From contig OX442316.1 of NCBI GenBank assembly GCA_949358305.1, positions 11,348,001 to 11,408,000 on the forward strand: a DNA stretch of 60,000 bases. The letters run 5' to 3'. The DNA is from Strigamia acuminata. Its lineage: Eukaryota > Arthropoda > Chilopoda > Geophilomorpha > Linotaeniidae. Shown here piece by piece: positions 11,901 to 21,060 of the stretch. A program made the translations under genes and the position numbers. The notes under the pieces were generated by a model that saw only the letters and a program-made list of their open reading frames with translations, was not told where the DNA came from and made no database searches. The first letter of the stretch is position 1, and each line of letters starts with the position of its first letter.

Positions 11901-14208
11901 TGAAAAGAAACCAGAAAGCGGTCAAGGATCGAAGAGGGCGATTGTACAAGCAGTGGCGAAAATTTATGACCCGTTGGGCTTCGCCTCACCATTCGCGATC
12001 GTCGGAAAACTCATGTTTCAGGAGTTGTGGTCCAGAAAAATCGATTGGGACGTCCCCTTGCCCCCCGACATTGCCAAGCGGTGGTGTGAATGGTACGAAC
12101 AGGTGACAACATTACGAACAATCTCAGTCAAACGACCGTACAGTCCAAACTTGAGCGACAACTCTCAACAGGAAATTCATCTCTTTTGCGACGCGAGTCC
12201 GAAGGCGTACGGCGTCGTAGTTTACGTGCGCACAGAAACAAATGGAACTGTCGACGTGTCGTTGTGCATGTCCAAGTCACGCGTTGCGCCGTTGAAGCCA
12301 CTTACTTTGCCAAAATTGGAACTCATGAGCGCCCTTTTGTCATCACGCGTTGCAGTGAAGTTACGAGTTTTGGAAATCAAGAAAATGCATTGTTGGACCG
12401 ACTCTTCAATTACATACTTTTGGATCCAACAGCAACAGAAGAAAACTAATCCTTTCATCGCGAATCGAGTACGGGAAATTCGTACAAACACCGACGTCGA
12501 ATCTTGGCGACACTGCCCCGGCAGGGTAAATCCTGCGGATAAATTGACGAGAGGGATGGAAGCAGTGAAACTGGTTGACGATAACGAGTGGTGGCAGGGC
12601 CCCGAGTGGCTACGAAAAGGTGAAGAACATTGGCCACAAGAAATAAGCGCAGAATTAGAAACCCAACTTGAAGAGTTCGAAGAAAATTGCACGAGCGTCA
12701 ACGCGACTCGATCGGCGGAAAAAATGGAGCCGATATTCGCCCTGGAAAACTACAGCAGTTGGACAAGAGTCGTAAGGATCACAGCCTGGATGCTACGCTT
12801 CATTCGAAACTCGAGAAAGAATCAATCAATTGTCGGACCGCTGAAAACTGAGGAAATCGAGGCAGCAGAAACATATTGGTTCCGCCATGCTCAGCGTTCA
12901 AGGTTCGCAGAGGAATTGGATTGCGTGCAGAGCGCTGTGAAATTAAACAGAGAATCACCGCTATCGCAAGTGGAATTAATCATCGACGAGAGAGAAGTAC
13001 TAAGAATAAATTCTCGAATTCGCGACCACATCGGATCGAAAAACTTCATTTATCCAGTCGTATTGGACGCGGACTCGCCGATGACCAAATTGATAATAAG
13101 GGACTGTCATTTACGTGCCTTGCATGGAGGACTGGGAGATACGTTGGCAGAATTTCGCTCAAGATTTTGGACCCGAAGAGCCAGAAAAACGATAAAAAGT
13201 TACGTGTCCAAATGCATAACGTGCCGTCGCGTGAACTCGAAGCTGATGACACAAGCCATCGGGCTTCTCCCTTCTGACCGCATCAATCGTGCTGCCCCCT
13301 TCCAGATAATAGGCGTGGATTTCGCGGGCCCACTTTACATGCGGAGTGGCGAGAAATGTTATATCGCATTATTCACCTGCGCGGTAGTACGAGCCGTACA
13401 TCTGGAGTTAGTTTCAGACCTGACGACAGAAAAGTTTATTCTGGCATTCAAACGTTTGATATCACGACGAGGAATTCCGAGTATCGTGTATTCGGACAAC
13501 GCAAAAACGTTTAAGCGGGCAGAAAAGGATTTGGCGCTGTTCATAAATGGATTTGCAGGCGAAGAGTTCCAGGGATTTTTATCTCACAACAAGATACAAT
13601 GGAAATTCATTGTCGAGTTGGCTCCTTGGTGGGGAGGCTTTTGGGAGCGCCTCGTCAAGACGGTCAAATTGAGTCTGAAGAAAGTTCTGGGAAGATCGTC
13701 GCTTTGTTTTGAGGGACTGACAACTGTATTGACGGAGGTCGAAGCAATAATAAACTCGCGCCCTATAACCTACGTGACGGACGATCCGACAGAGCAAGAA
13801 CCGCTGTCGCCATCACATTTTTTGATCGGGACCCGAATTTCAAGTTTGCCCGACATTTACAACTCGGAGCATCACGTCGATATTTCGAAGAGAACGGAGT
13901 TAGTTAAACGATGGAAGTTGCGCCAGAGATTTACAAATTTATTGTGGCGTCGTTGGTCCCATGAGTACCTCGTGGAGTTGAGGGAATTTCGACGAGTACG
14001 AGCATCTAAAGAGATTTGCGTTAACGATTTAGTCCTCGTGCAGGAACAGGGTCAGCCACGCATGACGTGGAAGACGGCGAAAATTACGAAGACGTTTGAC
14101 GGTAGAGATGGGAAAATTCGATCTTGCGAGATGATGCTGCCGGGAGGGAAAACGTTAAGAAGACCGGTGCAGAGACTTTGCTCGTTGGAAGTCGCCGACG
14201 ACAATTAG
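8995..14208 (+). CDS. BEL/Pao Gag-Pol polyprotein (1737 aa)
   Basis: One open frame with an A at -3 of its ATG. In order: a charged N-terminal region predicted as coiled coil (residues ~15-100); a DUF1759 gag domain (~130-270; SGDPLEWDDFW); two zinc knuckles (CX2CX4HX4C from C381, then CKICQRNHNPLVC); an aspartic protease of DUF1758 type with D465 in LLDPGSQ; reverse transcriptase (~730-960) with SDIEKAF and the YVDD box at 883-886; RNase H with D1066 in LFCDASP; an H1372/H1377/C1407/C1410 zinc-binding region; the integrase core with D1442, D1501 and E1551; and a C-terminal DUF5641 domain (from about W1640). No frameshift or stop is present. The residue after the protease aspartate is proline rather than the common Ser/Thr. 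No envelope gene follows. Base composition is clearly richer in GC than the surrounding introns. Confidence 0.96.
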   Translation: MAEDLNVIKSQRTVARRMTTATITKAKTILAAIPQNELELKKIKANLKAKSAELKALDGKILAALVDDDEIDQEITQCETNYNEKIIDCEVELEEALKKMNALAIAPPLAPITNNYHGTVNAPHETTMRLPKYEAIKFSGDPLEWDDFWGNFEISIDSKPNITNKSKLVYLKSYLDGEAALVLKGLPPTDENYPVAKELLIERYGRSDVILSAHMRALMKMQPVKDILDPVPLQKLYDRCESHVRGLLASKMNTEAIDATACPLILGLVPKQISLDFSRQHPDGKYKAKDLLDMIRAELIHHSKIDSFQDLHRTKDQEKSGKAEKQDTEKTFRKNNDRVPSARVLSTMIANCMFCSKTHERDGCSTTAAERKEYVVKNGRCFKCLKKGHTSKTCSYRITCKICQRNHNPLVCDGARKTVNESLTTHVATCAELSAFVPPPAAALASIFVRVVHQSKEAIVQCLLDPGSQTTFVLSSLAKDLGLQSKGTENLSVLTFGSQVSQSAKRERFELNLCNVDDKNKSLTVTAIETPWITRPIKTELQAGLRAALARNNIVINFEQYTNFDVFCLIGADNIAKILTGRLEKFEEDLVAIETIFGWALMGSSPNVTTLSTMVTRVFNVRLDDRLDDHLKQFWELEAIGIRHESIDESPTDRNTCTKRFRELVTREDGRYVVPLPWLVDASQLNNNFEVAKRRFWHLVRKFKKNPGFYQAYKKIFDDQLKNDIIEEVKVQDPEHSYFMPHRAVVREDRATTKIRIVFDASSKGKNELSLNDCLDSGPNLLPEILKLLVLFRRELVAYISDIEKAFLQLLLRLCDRNFVSFLWVPENWDGLEFLVPRIMRQKRVTFGVSSSPYSLNDTIQMHLDEMENLYPDTVKQIREKFYVDDLLDSMRAENQVLTVFYEARKLMMDAHLPLRKWHSNSPRLREIFAKEIPEDEEIIAAENGQTTVLGLIWNYETDRLQLEIGEWAEKKPESGQGSKRAIVQAVAKIYDPLGFASPFAIVGKLMFQELWSRKIDWDVPLPPDIAKRWCEWYEQVTTLRTISVKRPYSPNLSDNSQQEIHLFCDASPKAYGVVVYVRTETNGTVDVSLCMSKSRVAPLKPLTLPKLELMSALLSSRVAVKLRVLEIKKMHCWTDSSITYFWIQQQQKKTNPFIANRVREIRTNTDVESWRHCPGRVNPADKLTRGMEAVKLVDDNEWWQGPEWLRKGEEHWPQEISAELETQLEEFEENCTSVNATRSAEKMEPIFALENYSSWTRVVRITAWMLRFIRNSRKNQSIVGPLKTEEIEAAETYWFRHAQRSRFAEELDCVQSAVKLNRESPLSQVELIIDEREVLRINSRIRDHIGSKNFIYPVVLDADSPMTKLIIRDCHLRALHGGLGDTLAEFRSRFWTRRARKTIKSYVSKCITCRRVNSKLMTQAIGLLPSDRINRAAPFQIIGVDFAGPLYMRSGEKCYIALFTCAVVRAVHLELVSDLTTEKFILAFKRLISRRGIPSIVYSDNAKTFKRAEKDLALFINGFAGEEFQGFLSHNKIQWKFIVELAPWWGGFWERLVKTVKLSLKKVLGRSSLCFEGLTTVLTEVEAIINSRPITYVTDDPTEQEPLSPSHFLIGTRISSLPDIYNSEHHVDISKRTELVKRWKLRQRFTNLLWRRWSHEYLVELREFRRVRASKEICVNDLVLVQEQGQPRMTWKTAKITKTFDGRDGKIRSCEMMLPGGKTLRRPVQRLCSLEVADDN

Positions 14209-14232
14209 ATTTGTGGTTTTTTCCCCCGGCAA

Positions 14233-14632
14233 TGTAAAATCCAGATTTGGATTTAATGTTTAGTAATGATTTCAATTTATGTTTAATTTTAGTGTTTTAT
14301 TTCGAAAAGTGTTTTAAGTCTCTTTGTAATTGTTTTTATCGAATATCGAATTGTATTGGTAATGTTTTAACGACAATAGTGTTTTTTGATCGAGGGACAC
14401 CAAGAGTGCCCTCTGGTGTGTAATCTGTAATTTTGACCGGTCCTTGTTGACCGGAAGTTGACCCCGTTTTTGGGATTGACCACCATCTTTTTTACCTGTA
14501 TCATCGTGTGTCACCACGCGATTTTCCTTGTTAAAATCTTCAACGATTAAAATTAGTTAAGTTTAAAAATACGTCTCAAATTGTTGCTCGCGCGTGCTGC
14601 AATCGCAGCTAGATTATTTCGAAGTCTCGAAA
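14233..14632 (+). repeat. 3' LTR of the BEL element
   Basis: A 400-bp copy of the 5' LTR, starting 24 bp after the gag-pol stop codon. No difference from the 5' LTR was found on reading them side by side. The sequence directly before it (TTTTTTCCCCCGGCAA) is pyrimidine-rich, not the purine tract usually found at this place. Confidence 0.95.
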
Positions 14633-14637
14633 TTTTA
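14633..14637. repeat. Target-site duplication, right copy (TTTTA)
   Basis: Partner of the copy at 8503-8507. Confidence 0.7.
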
Positions 14638-15444
14638 TATTACTTTTATGCTTCTCAAAATGGTAGGACATACTTTTTATTAGAATGTACTGGAGCAGTG
14701 AAATGAGATATGTTGAAAATTCAATTACGTCCCTCCGCAAATGAGACTTGGTTTCATTTTTTTTATTGCAAAAACTTTCTTATCTTCTATCGAATGATAA
14801 GACTGCACAGGGTCCTTGTTTTCTTAGAAGAAACGGACATATCCAAACAAGGTCCCTGTTCCTTTCGATGTGTGTGTCATTGTCTATTTGAAAGAACAGA
14901 TGAGTGCTCTGCACCAACTAACATCTACACTTAAGACGCACTGACAGCCAATTGATGGATTAGAAACACTGAGTGAAAATATAGATCGCGTTAGGGTCAA
15001 CCTACATGCTTCAACTCAACTCCATTAACGATGGCAGGCCAAGCTCATTCCTTCAAAAGCTTTTCCCCTTTCACTGTAGCTGGGATAGTAATTGAATTAA
15101 AGAAGTCTACTGTATACTTTATTACAAGGATAAAATCCTTTCCCTGCAGCATTTTTCTATATAAATTAAAATAAAGTTGCATGCTTTTGTCGAGCAATTT
15201 CATGTACAGAGTACAGCAACATCTTTTTTTCTCTTTTTCAAGAAAAGCTTTTTAGATTAAGATGACATTTCCATCAATAACCCGAATGGAAATATTGAAC
15301 AACAAATCATGCACTTTTGGTATCATGAAATTTTAAACTTGTGCATTTCATTTGTACTTGTCACTTCGGTAAAATGAAGAATATAACAATCTCTATTCGA
15401 CCAGTCTGATGCTTTTGGTGTTGATCATTAATACGATAATAATG

Positions 15445-15490
15445 GGTTGTTTGATGACATACATGGCGCCATGTATGTCATCAAACAACC
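15445..15490. repeat. Perfect 46-bp palindrome
   Basis: Two 23-base arms (GGTTGTTTGATGACATACAT + GGC and its exact complement) meet with no spacer between 15467 and 15468. Weaker pairing continues outward, with mismatches and one offset, to roughly 15427-15510. It lies in the intron between Ig7B and the BEL element. It could be the core of a foldback transposon remnant or a cruciform-forming site; an assembly artefact is also possible. Confidence 0.95.
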
Positions 15491-16647
15491 GTTAGTATCA
15501 CGTTTAGATGTGCATATTGAGACAGAAGTTTATAAAAGATCATTAATATGTTAGTCAGTGTTAAACCCTACTTAAAACAAGCGTCAAGTCAGTGAGTTTG
15601 AGCGAACACAGCCCCCAGAGTCAGTTTACTGGACATGTGTAGTTAATTGCTGTCACTGGCAAATGGGACTCACTGATGGACATTAGCTGTAAGCAAACAA
15701 CAGACTTGTTTACCCGCTTATTTAAGTCGAAGTACAAATAAGTGAAACTAAGCAGTAGATTCAGTTGTCACGAAGTTTGCTAGCTTTTAATTTTATGACT
15801 CAAGTCCGAAAGTAATTTTTGTAATAATGTAAATCATGGTTATTCCGTGATGCAAGTCAATCACACGCCGTGAAGAAAATTGTTAATCACTTTCTATATA
15901 AAGTTTTGGTTTCAATAACCGCAGAAAAGACAAAATAAAAAACAAGGTACTTGGTTAACAGACTTAAAATTGGCATATAACAAATGATGATAACCATTTC
16001 CGTTATATAGAAGAAAAAAACTGGGATGTTAAAAACCATGCAAAAAAATAAAACACGCTAAGAAGTAGACGGTGTATCAATGCATATTTCTTGCATATGC
16101 ACACACACACCCAAACCGCTGCAGAAAAGTGCGAGCTAGAACGTATTCGGCAGAAATTCGTATTATATGAATATATATATATAAACATATATATATTTGA
16201 TTTTTTTTTAAATAAATAATTAATCTAACATTTTTAATATATAGAACAAGATGAAAATCATAGAAAATTCAAAAAAGAAGAGTGGCTGATACAAGAAACT
16301 TTTTACCACAGAAGGGCTTTTGCTACACACCAAAATAGAAATAAACAAAATAGTTCGAAATTAAAAAACTTAAGAAAATGCACACCATTCACAGTTAAAA
16401 GTAGCTAACATTAAAATAATTTGTATGTATATGTTGGAAAATAAAAATTAATTTTTCGAAAATGGCTAGCCACTTTTAACTATTAATAATTATGTCTAAT
16501 GTTACAACAAGACTAAATAAGACTAAATTAAAAGATCAGCTGCAGCACACACAAACTAAAAGGAGGATCAAGGATGAGAGAAATGAGAAAGAGTAGTATG
16601 AAAACGAGAGAAGAAAGAGTTGAAGATTATCCCCCAGTTTGAAAGTG

Positions 16648-16763
16648 ATAGAGAGAGAGAGAGAAACAGAGAGAAACAGAGAAAGAAAGGAGACAGAGAA
16701 AGAAAGGAGACAGACAGGTTGTGTGAAAAAGAGAGAAGACTAAAGAAAGATAAGGAAGAGAAA
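16648..16763 (-). promoter_or_regulatory. Pyrimidine-rich intronic tract after the Ig7B donor
   Basis: The plus strand is GA-rich: (GA)n, then two perfect tandem 17-bp units GAAAGAAAGGAGACAGA at 16681-16697 and 16698-16714. On the coding strand this is a CU-rich tract starting about 30 nt after the Ig7B 5' splice site. Such tracts can bind PTB/hnRNP-type proteins; a role in Ig7 choice is only a hypothesis. It could also be a plain microsatellite. Confidence 0.5.
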
Positions 16764-16793
16764 CGTTTTTTGGAAGCAGTTGGATGTAGTTAC

Positions 16794-17087
16794 CCTTCAC
16801 CGACAGATGGGCTGTGTATCGCATAGTAGAGGCTACGTTGCTAGCTACGCACGTATAATTGCCGTTATGGACGGGATAGGCAGGACCGATAGACAGAATG
16901 CTCATAGAATCGCCATGTGCCATTATGTTCACGCCCTTCGCGGCGCTGGGCACTAGAGGCAGGCCGTCCTTCTCCCACGAAAGCGAGAGAGGCAAGTCGC
17001 CGCGGCTCACAACGCAAGACACGCTAGCCAGCATGCCTTCGAGCAAGTGCTCGTCTTGGAACGAGAATGGCAGGATGGTGGGAGGCA
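16794..17087 (-). CDS. Dscam: Dscam exon: Ig7 domain, version B (downstream copy)
   Basis: A 294-bp phase 1-1 exon encoding a complete Ig domain: PPTILPFSFQDEHLLEG, first cysteine in ASVSCVVSRGD, tryptophan in LSWEKDGLPLVPS, then SILSIGP and the second cysteine in HNGNYTCVASN, ending LSVK. Compared with version A it is ungapped, with 42 of 98 residues identical. The ends, both cysteine regions and PFSFQDE are conserved. The C' to E region (residues about 42-62 of the domain) is almost wholly different. The donor GTAACT is weak and is followed by a pyrimidine-rich tract on the coding strand. Its final G joins Ig8a to give LSVKVPPRW, the usual Dscam junction. Confidence 0.93.
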
Positions 17088-17905
17088 CTGGAAAATCAAT
17101 GGGCACAATCAGGGTCAAGTCAATTACTATCGGTTGGTGCAGGGGAACAGGTGTGAGAGCAGACTTCTACTTCGGCTCGCCCACATAATGACGAATGGTG
17201 TCGCAGGTGGTTTTAGGATGGTGGACGAGAATGCTAAAAAAAAAAACCGAAAATAAAACTGCGCGCTGGCACGAAGGGGGAAATATGTCGGGATGGTGAA
17301 TGAATAGGAGTCAGGTTGACGTGGAAGGTGCTAAGTTAATATACCTGTAAAACATTACAAGTGCGAGGAAAGACAAACAATATATACTATTACAAGTATG
17401 TATAATCCTAATTATATATGTACATCTATTAAAAATAACGATTTTAATAAATATAAATAACATATATAGCCGGGGTTATTATGACAATGCAGACGAAAAC
17501 TCAAATACAAAATGTAATATGGTTATATGCACAACAAATCATGCATTCACGTGGTTGCACTTGCCACCGTTAGATAACTCATTAAAAAGACAAAATCAAA
17601 TGCATCATCATTTGAGTTCGTTTTTTTAATCATTCAACACAATTAATGTAACCTTTGCATCTTCACTTAAACACCTTACCCATTTAATTATCAACCTATA
17701 GGAAAAAAAATAAAAATCCGTTTCATTATTAATCAACTTTTTATTAATCTACAAAAGAGAGAGAAAAAAAAAGCATTTAAAAAAAAAAGATGTTTGATTA
17801 GTCATTTGGGATCTTTTTTCTAAGGCGAGGACGGGAATGCACTTAGTAGTAGTGGGTTCTGGGGAGTTTTCTCTTTCGTTTTCATTGTATTTTTCTTTTC
17901 TTTAC
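17088..17905 (-). other. Intron between Ig7A and Ig7B, 818 bp
   Basis: The intron that would be removed only if both Ig7 exons were joined. It is too long for simple steric blocking of splicing. AT-rich, with A runs near 17701-17790. I see no obvious long inverted repeat pairing it to the flanking introns. Confidence 0.8.
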
Positions 17906-18199
17906 CGTTTACTTTGAGGGGCGTCGTGTGGGCAGCGGAGGCGGCGGCGTTTTCGGCCACGCACGTATAATTTCCCCTGTGGTGTGAGGCCACGTTACTG
18001 ATGGTGAGAATGCTAGTAAAATCATCAAAATTCCGCACCATAATGCCCGCCATGCCCGCGGATGGAATGGGACGGCTGTCTTTAAGCCATTGGAATTTCA
18101 CTGGTGGGTCGCCCTCAATTAGGGCACACATGACTCGGGCTTGCGTCCCTTCTCGTAAGTACTCGTCTTGAAACGAGAAGGGGATTATCTTGGGAGAGA
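17906..18199 (-). CDS. Dscam: Dscam exon: Ig7 domain, version A (upstream copy)
   Basis: A 294-bp phase 1-1 exon encoding a complete Ig domain: IIPFSFQDEYLREG, first cysteine in RVMCALIEGD, tryptophan in FQWLKDSRPIPS, then SILTISNV and the second cysteine in HHRGNYTCVAEN, ending LKVN. The downstream neighbour has the same length and phase and is clearly homologous. In Drosophila, Ig7 is the alternative domain in both Dscam1 (exon 9) and Dscam2 (exon 10A/10B). The acceptor (TTCGTTACAG) has a poor pyrimidine tract and the donor GTAAAG lacks G at +5, as expected of a regulated exon. That A and B are mutually exclusive is my inference; inclusion of both, or skipping both, would also keep frame. 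Confidence 0.93.
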
Positions 18200-20695
18200 C
18201 TGTAACGAACACATCACAAAGTAATAGGACATCATCAAAGTTGTTTTCCTCTCTGTTTCTACTTATTGCTGAATTTTATATATACACAAGATATATATAT
18301 ATATATATAGATAGTTCTTTTTAAATTAAATAAATGGAAATAAATAAAAATGTTGATTAAAGTATACAGAAATTATTTTAAATCCATGCTGAAAAAAATA
18401 AGAGATATGTATAGTTGTTATGAACAATATTTGGTTAAAAAACAACCCTGCTGTGAAACTTGTCAGTGCAGAGATAATGATACAAATAAGCCACGCCCTA
18501 GGACTAGAGCGGAATTAGCCACGCCCTGACAAATCACACGACAGAGGATACAGCATTGGCAAGTTTTCAGCATTTGGAAAATTCTTTCAAGTATGACATT
18601 GTTAGGAACCGCTTAGTATTTTGTGCTAGAGGGTCCATGATCTTCACTACTCCAGATATGGTAAAATTAATTTTGAACATTTATTAGACCGCGTGAATGG
18701 AATTAATTAGTATTGTCACAAATTCCTTTCGAAATGCCGCGCTTGATTACATAGTTGTGAATTAAATTTCATTAATTTTTCCGTTAACATTAAACAACAT
18801 TACTCACTTGTAAACGCTTTTTATTTTCATCCATTCACATTTGAGATTTTTTTCTGAGGTATTTCCTTCATTCGAAATAAATGCAAATTTCAAATCCGGT
18901 ATGTAAGAAAAAGTAAATTGTATTGTGGCGATGATAAAGCGAAAGAGATACGAGTTCTTCCTATAGCCCGTCACTTTGTTTGGTCTTTTGCGTATACCGT
19001 TTCCACGGTAGAAAAAATAAATATAAAAACTTGTTTTCAACTCGCCAACTAATGGATTTTAAAAATTGCAAATGACCCTATTTAAAGAGAAATAATGGGA
19101 TTCTTTCACGCTAGGAAACGTGGCTGCACAAACACGACCTCTTTCTTATTTGCTGACTTTCAATTAATTACCGCGATGGGCTTTGCTCATTAACACAAAA
19201 AACACGCCAAGCCTACTAATCTCATTGCCTTTTTTTCGACAATTAACTAGACATGTTAAAAAAAAAAATTAGAACCCAGAAGTTTAATATCCCATCCCTC
19301 CCTTACAAACATAAATAATTCTGTCAAAAACTCCTAATTAATGATTAATGTGTTATTTTTATCTGAGCATAAATAAAAAAAAATATTTTAATTTCTGTCG
19401 AATTTTTTCTTTTACTTCATGCTATTTTCCTTAAAACCCAACAATAAAAATATTATTTAATCTTTTTCATTCTCCATTATTTTAAATTTCCGCTAAACTT
19501 AGACGAACTATCTTCGTGTTACACCGAAATGAAATTTCTTTCGGATATGGTAAAAAAAAAAATTTAAAATGAAAAAGAAATGCAAGTTGCAACATAAATC
19601 ACCACAAGCATAACATAGAGAGCTTATATGGGAATATGTCCTATGTTTCAAAATAAATTGCATTGTTATACAGTACAAAACCTTTGTTTCTTTCATTGAA
19701 GCTAGAACTCTAGTTTTCTCACCCACCCTCCATCACCCCTATCCCTCCTCTACTAGATGGCGTTAATTTTATCACTCAACTAAAATCGTTGAAATATTAT
19801 TGCGTAGAAAAGAAAAAAAGAAAATCAATGATTTTCAAGTTAAAGCTGAAACGTTTATTAAATTTGCACCAAAATTTAAAAAGAAAACAAAATCAAAAAA
19901 AATCAAAGTGTCGTTCCAAAATGTTGGTGCATTTTTCTTCTAAATAAAATAAGAATGGAATTCTGAAAGTATATAGTAAAGATCTATTTGTTATATTATA
20001 TTAGCTTGTCAAAATTCCTTTAGTTTACCTTAAGTTAAAAATAGCACTCAATCTGTTTCGTACTTTATAAGCAAAATTGAAAGTAATGAGAAAACTAAAA
20101 TGTATGGTGCAGAAACGACACATTAAATGTTCCGTTTGAAAACATTTATCATGCACAGTTTCCTTGGTTACTCTTCAAAATCGTGTCACCTCAATCGCCA
20201 CTTATCGTTTCTCTAAAGCTAATGGACCATCAGCACATGATGCATGAGGTATACCAAACATTCCAAGCTAATAAGCGACGAAGGAAATATCTCGTATGCA
20301 ATAAGTAATAAAGCAAAAATAAATGAAATTTTCTCTTCTTCATCACTTTATTACAATTTTGTTGTTGTTATTGGGAAAATTACCTAATGAGACTTTAATT
20401 CACTTCTAAGTAAATGTTAATAACGTTTACCAAATTAAGAGTTTGAAAGATAAAACTTTAAACTTAATTTTTTTTCTTCAATTAACAGCCACATTTTAAA
20501 TACTTTTATTTTCTCAGCGTTTTCACACAAAAATCACAGTCAACACTCAAACTCTTAATTTATCTACAGATTTATTACTGATAACTGATGAAAGGATCAA
20601 CATTTAATGAGTAAATGGGTTCAACTAATATAGTAGGAAGATTGGAGATCAATATATAGCTTACAGGCTAAATATGCAGTCGCATATATACTTAC
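18200..20695 (-). other. Ig6b-Ig7A intron, 2.5 kb
   Basis: AT-rich, with the (AT)n run near the Ig7A acceptor and two CCACGCCC boxes at 18491-18498 and 18519-18526. No third Ig7-like exon was found. Confidence 0.8.
18291..18310. repeat. (AT)n microsatellite upstream of Ig7A
   Basis: Ten AT units, about 90-110 nt before the Ig7A acceptor on the coding strand. Probably length-variable. Confidence 0.85.
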
Positions 20696-20857
20696 CCATA
20701 ACAACCACTTCAACCTCGCCGGATCCCGTATTCCCCTGCTTATTGCGCACGCTGCACCTATACCGTCCACTATCCGTCGATCGCTCGACGGAGCCAATTA
20801 GTAAGGTCCCATTAGCCAACATCATTCTACGCAAATCCAACGGAATCGCAGCTCCAT
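20696..20857 (-). CDS. Dscam: Dscam exon: Ig6, second half
   Basis: A 162-bp phase 1-1 exon with a GTAAGT donor. Hand translation gives GAAIPLDLRRMMLANGTLLI, the second cysteine in DSGRYRCSVRN, and KQGNTGSGEVEVVVM. The NGT is a potential N-glycosylation site. The last G of this exon completes a valine codon with either Ig7 exon (GTC with version A, GTG with version B), so the two Ig7 exons are interchangeable at this junction. Confidence 0.9.
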
Positions 20858-21060
20858 CTAGGCATCAAAACAAATGGAATTTTGTGATAAATAAAAGTTG
20901 CTTTAATACATTTTGACCATTTTATATGTATTATTTCTCCTAGAAAAATTTGGTCTGGTATATTTTGTTCTAAAATTTAAATTACTACATATACAAACTG
21001 TGCACTTTGTTTATTTACTTTGCGGCATTACTGGTAAAAAACTATGCAATCAAAGAGACG

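Larger units (their letters stand above)
8508..14632 (+). mobile_element. Complete BEL/Pao LTR retrotransposon
   Basis: A 6,125-bp element bounded by two 400-bp LTRs. It holds a tRNA primer-binding site and one long gag-pol frame. The domain order gag (DUF1759), zinc knuckles, protease (DUF1758), reverse transcriptase, RNase H, integrase and DUF5641 is that of the BEL/Pao group. It is inserted in the intron between Ig7B and Ig8a, in the orientation opposite to the host gene. The LTRs are identical by eye and the frame is open, both indicating recent insertion. A short direct repeat (TTTTA) flanks it. No envelope-like frame follows pol. Confidence 0.97.
14638..16793 (-). other. Ig7B-Ig8a intron, part next to Ig7B
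   Basis: Holds the 46-bp palindrome (15445), AT microsatellite sequence near 16165-16195 and the GA/CU tract directly after Ig7B. No coding signal. Confidence 0.85.

Noticed and set aside
9163-13797. Many smaller open frames on both strands across the BEL coding region
   Set aside because: They are shadows of the 1737-codon gag-pol frame, which carries all recognisable domains.
16620-16826. Lys/Arg/Glu-rich plus-strand frame beside Ig7B
   Set aside because: Translation of the GA-rich tract running into the antisense of the exon.
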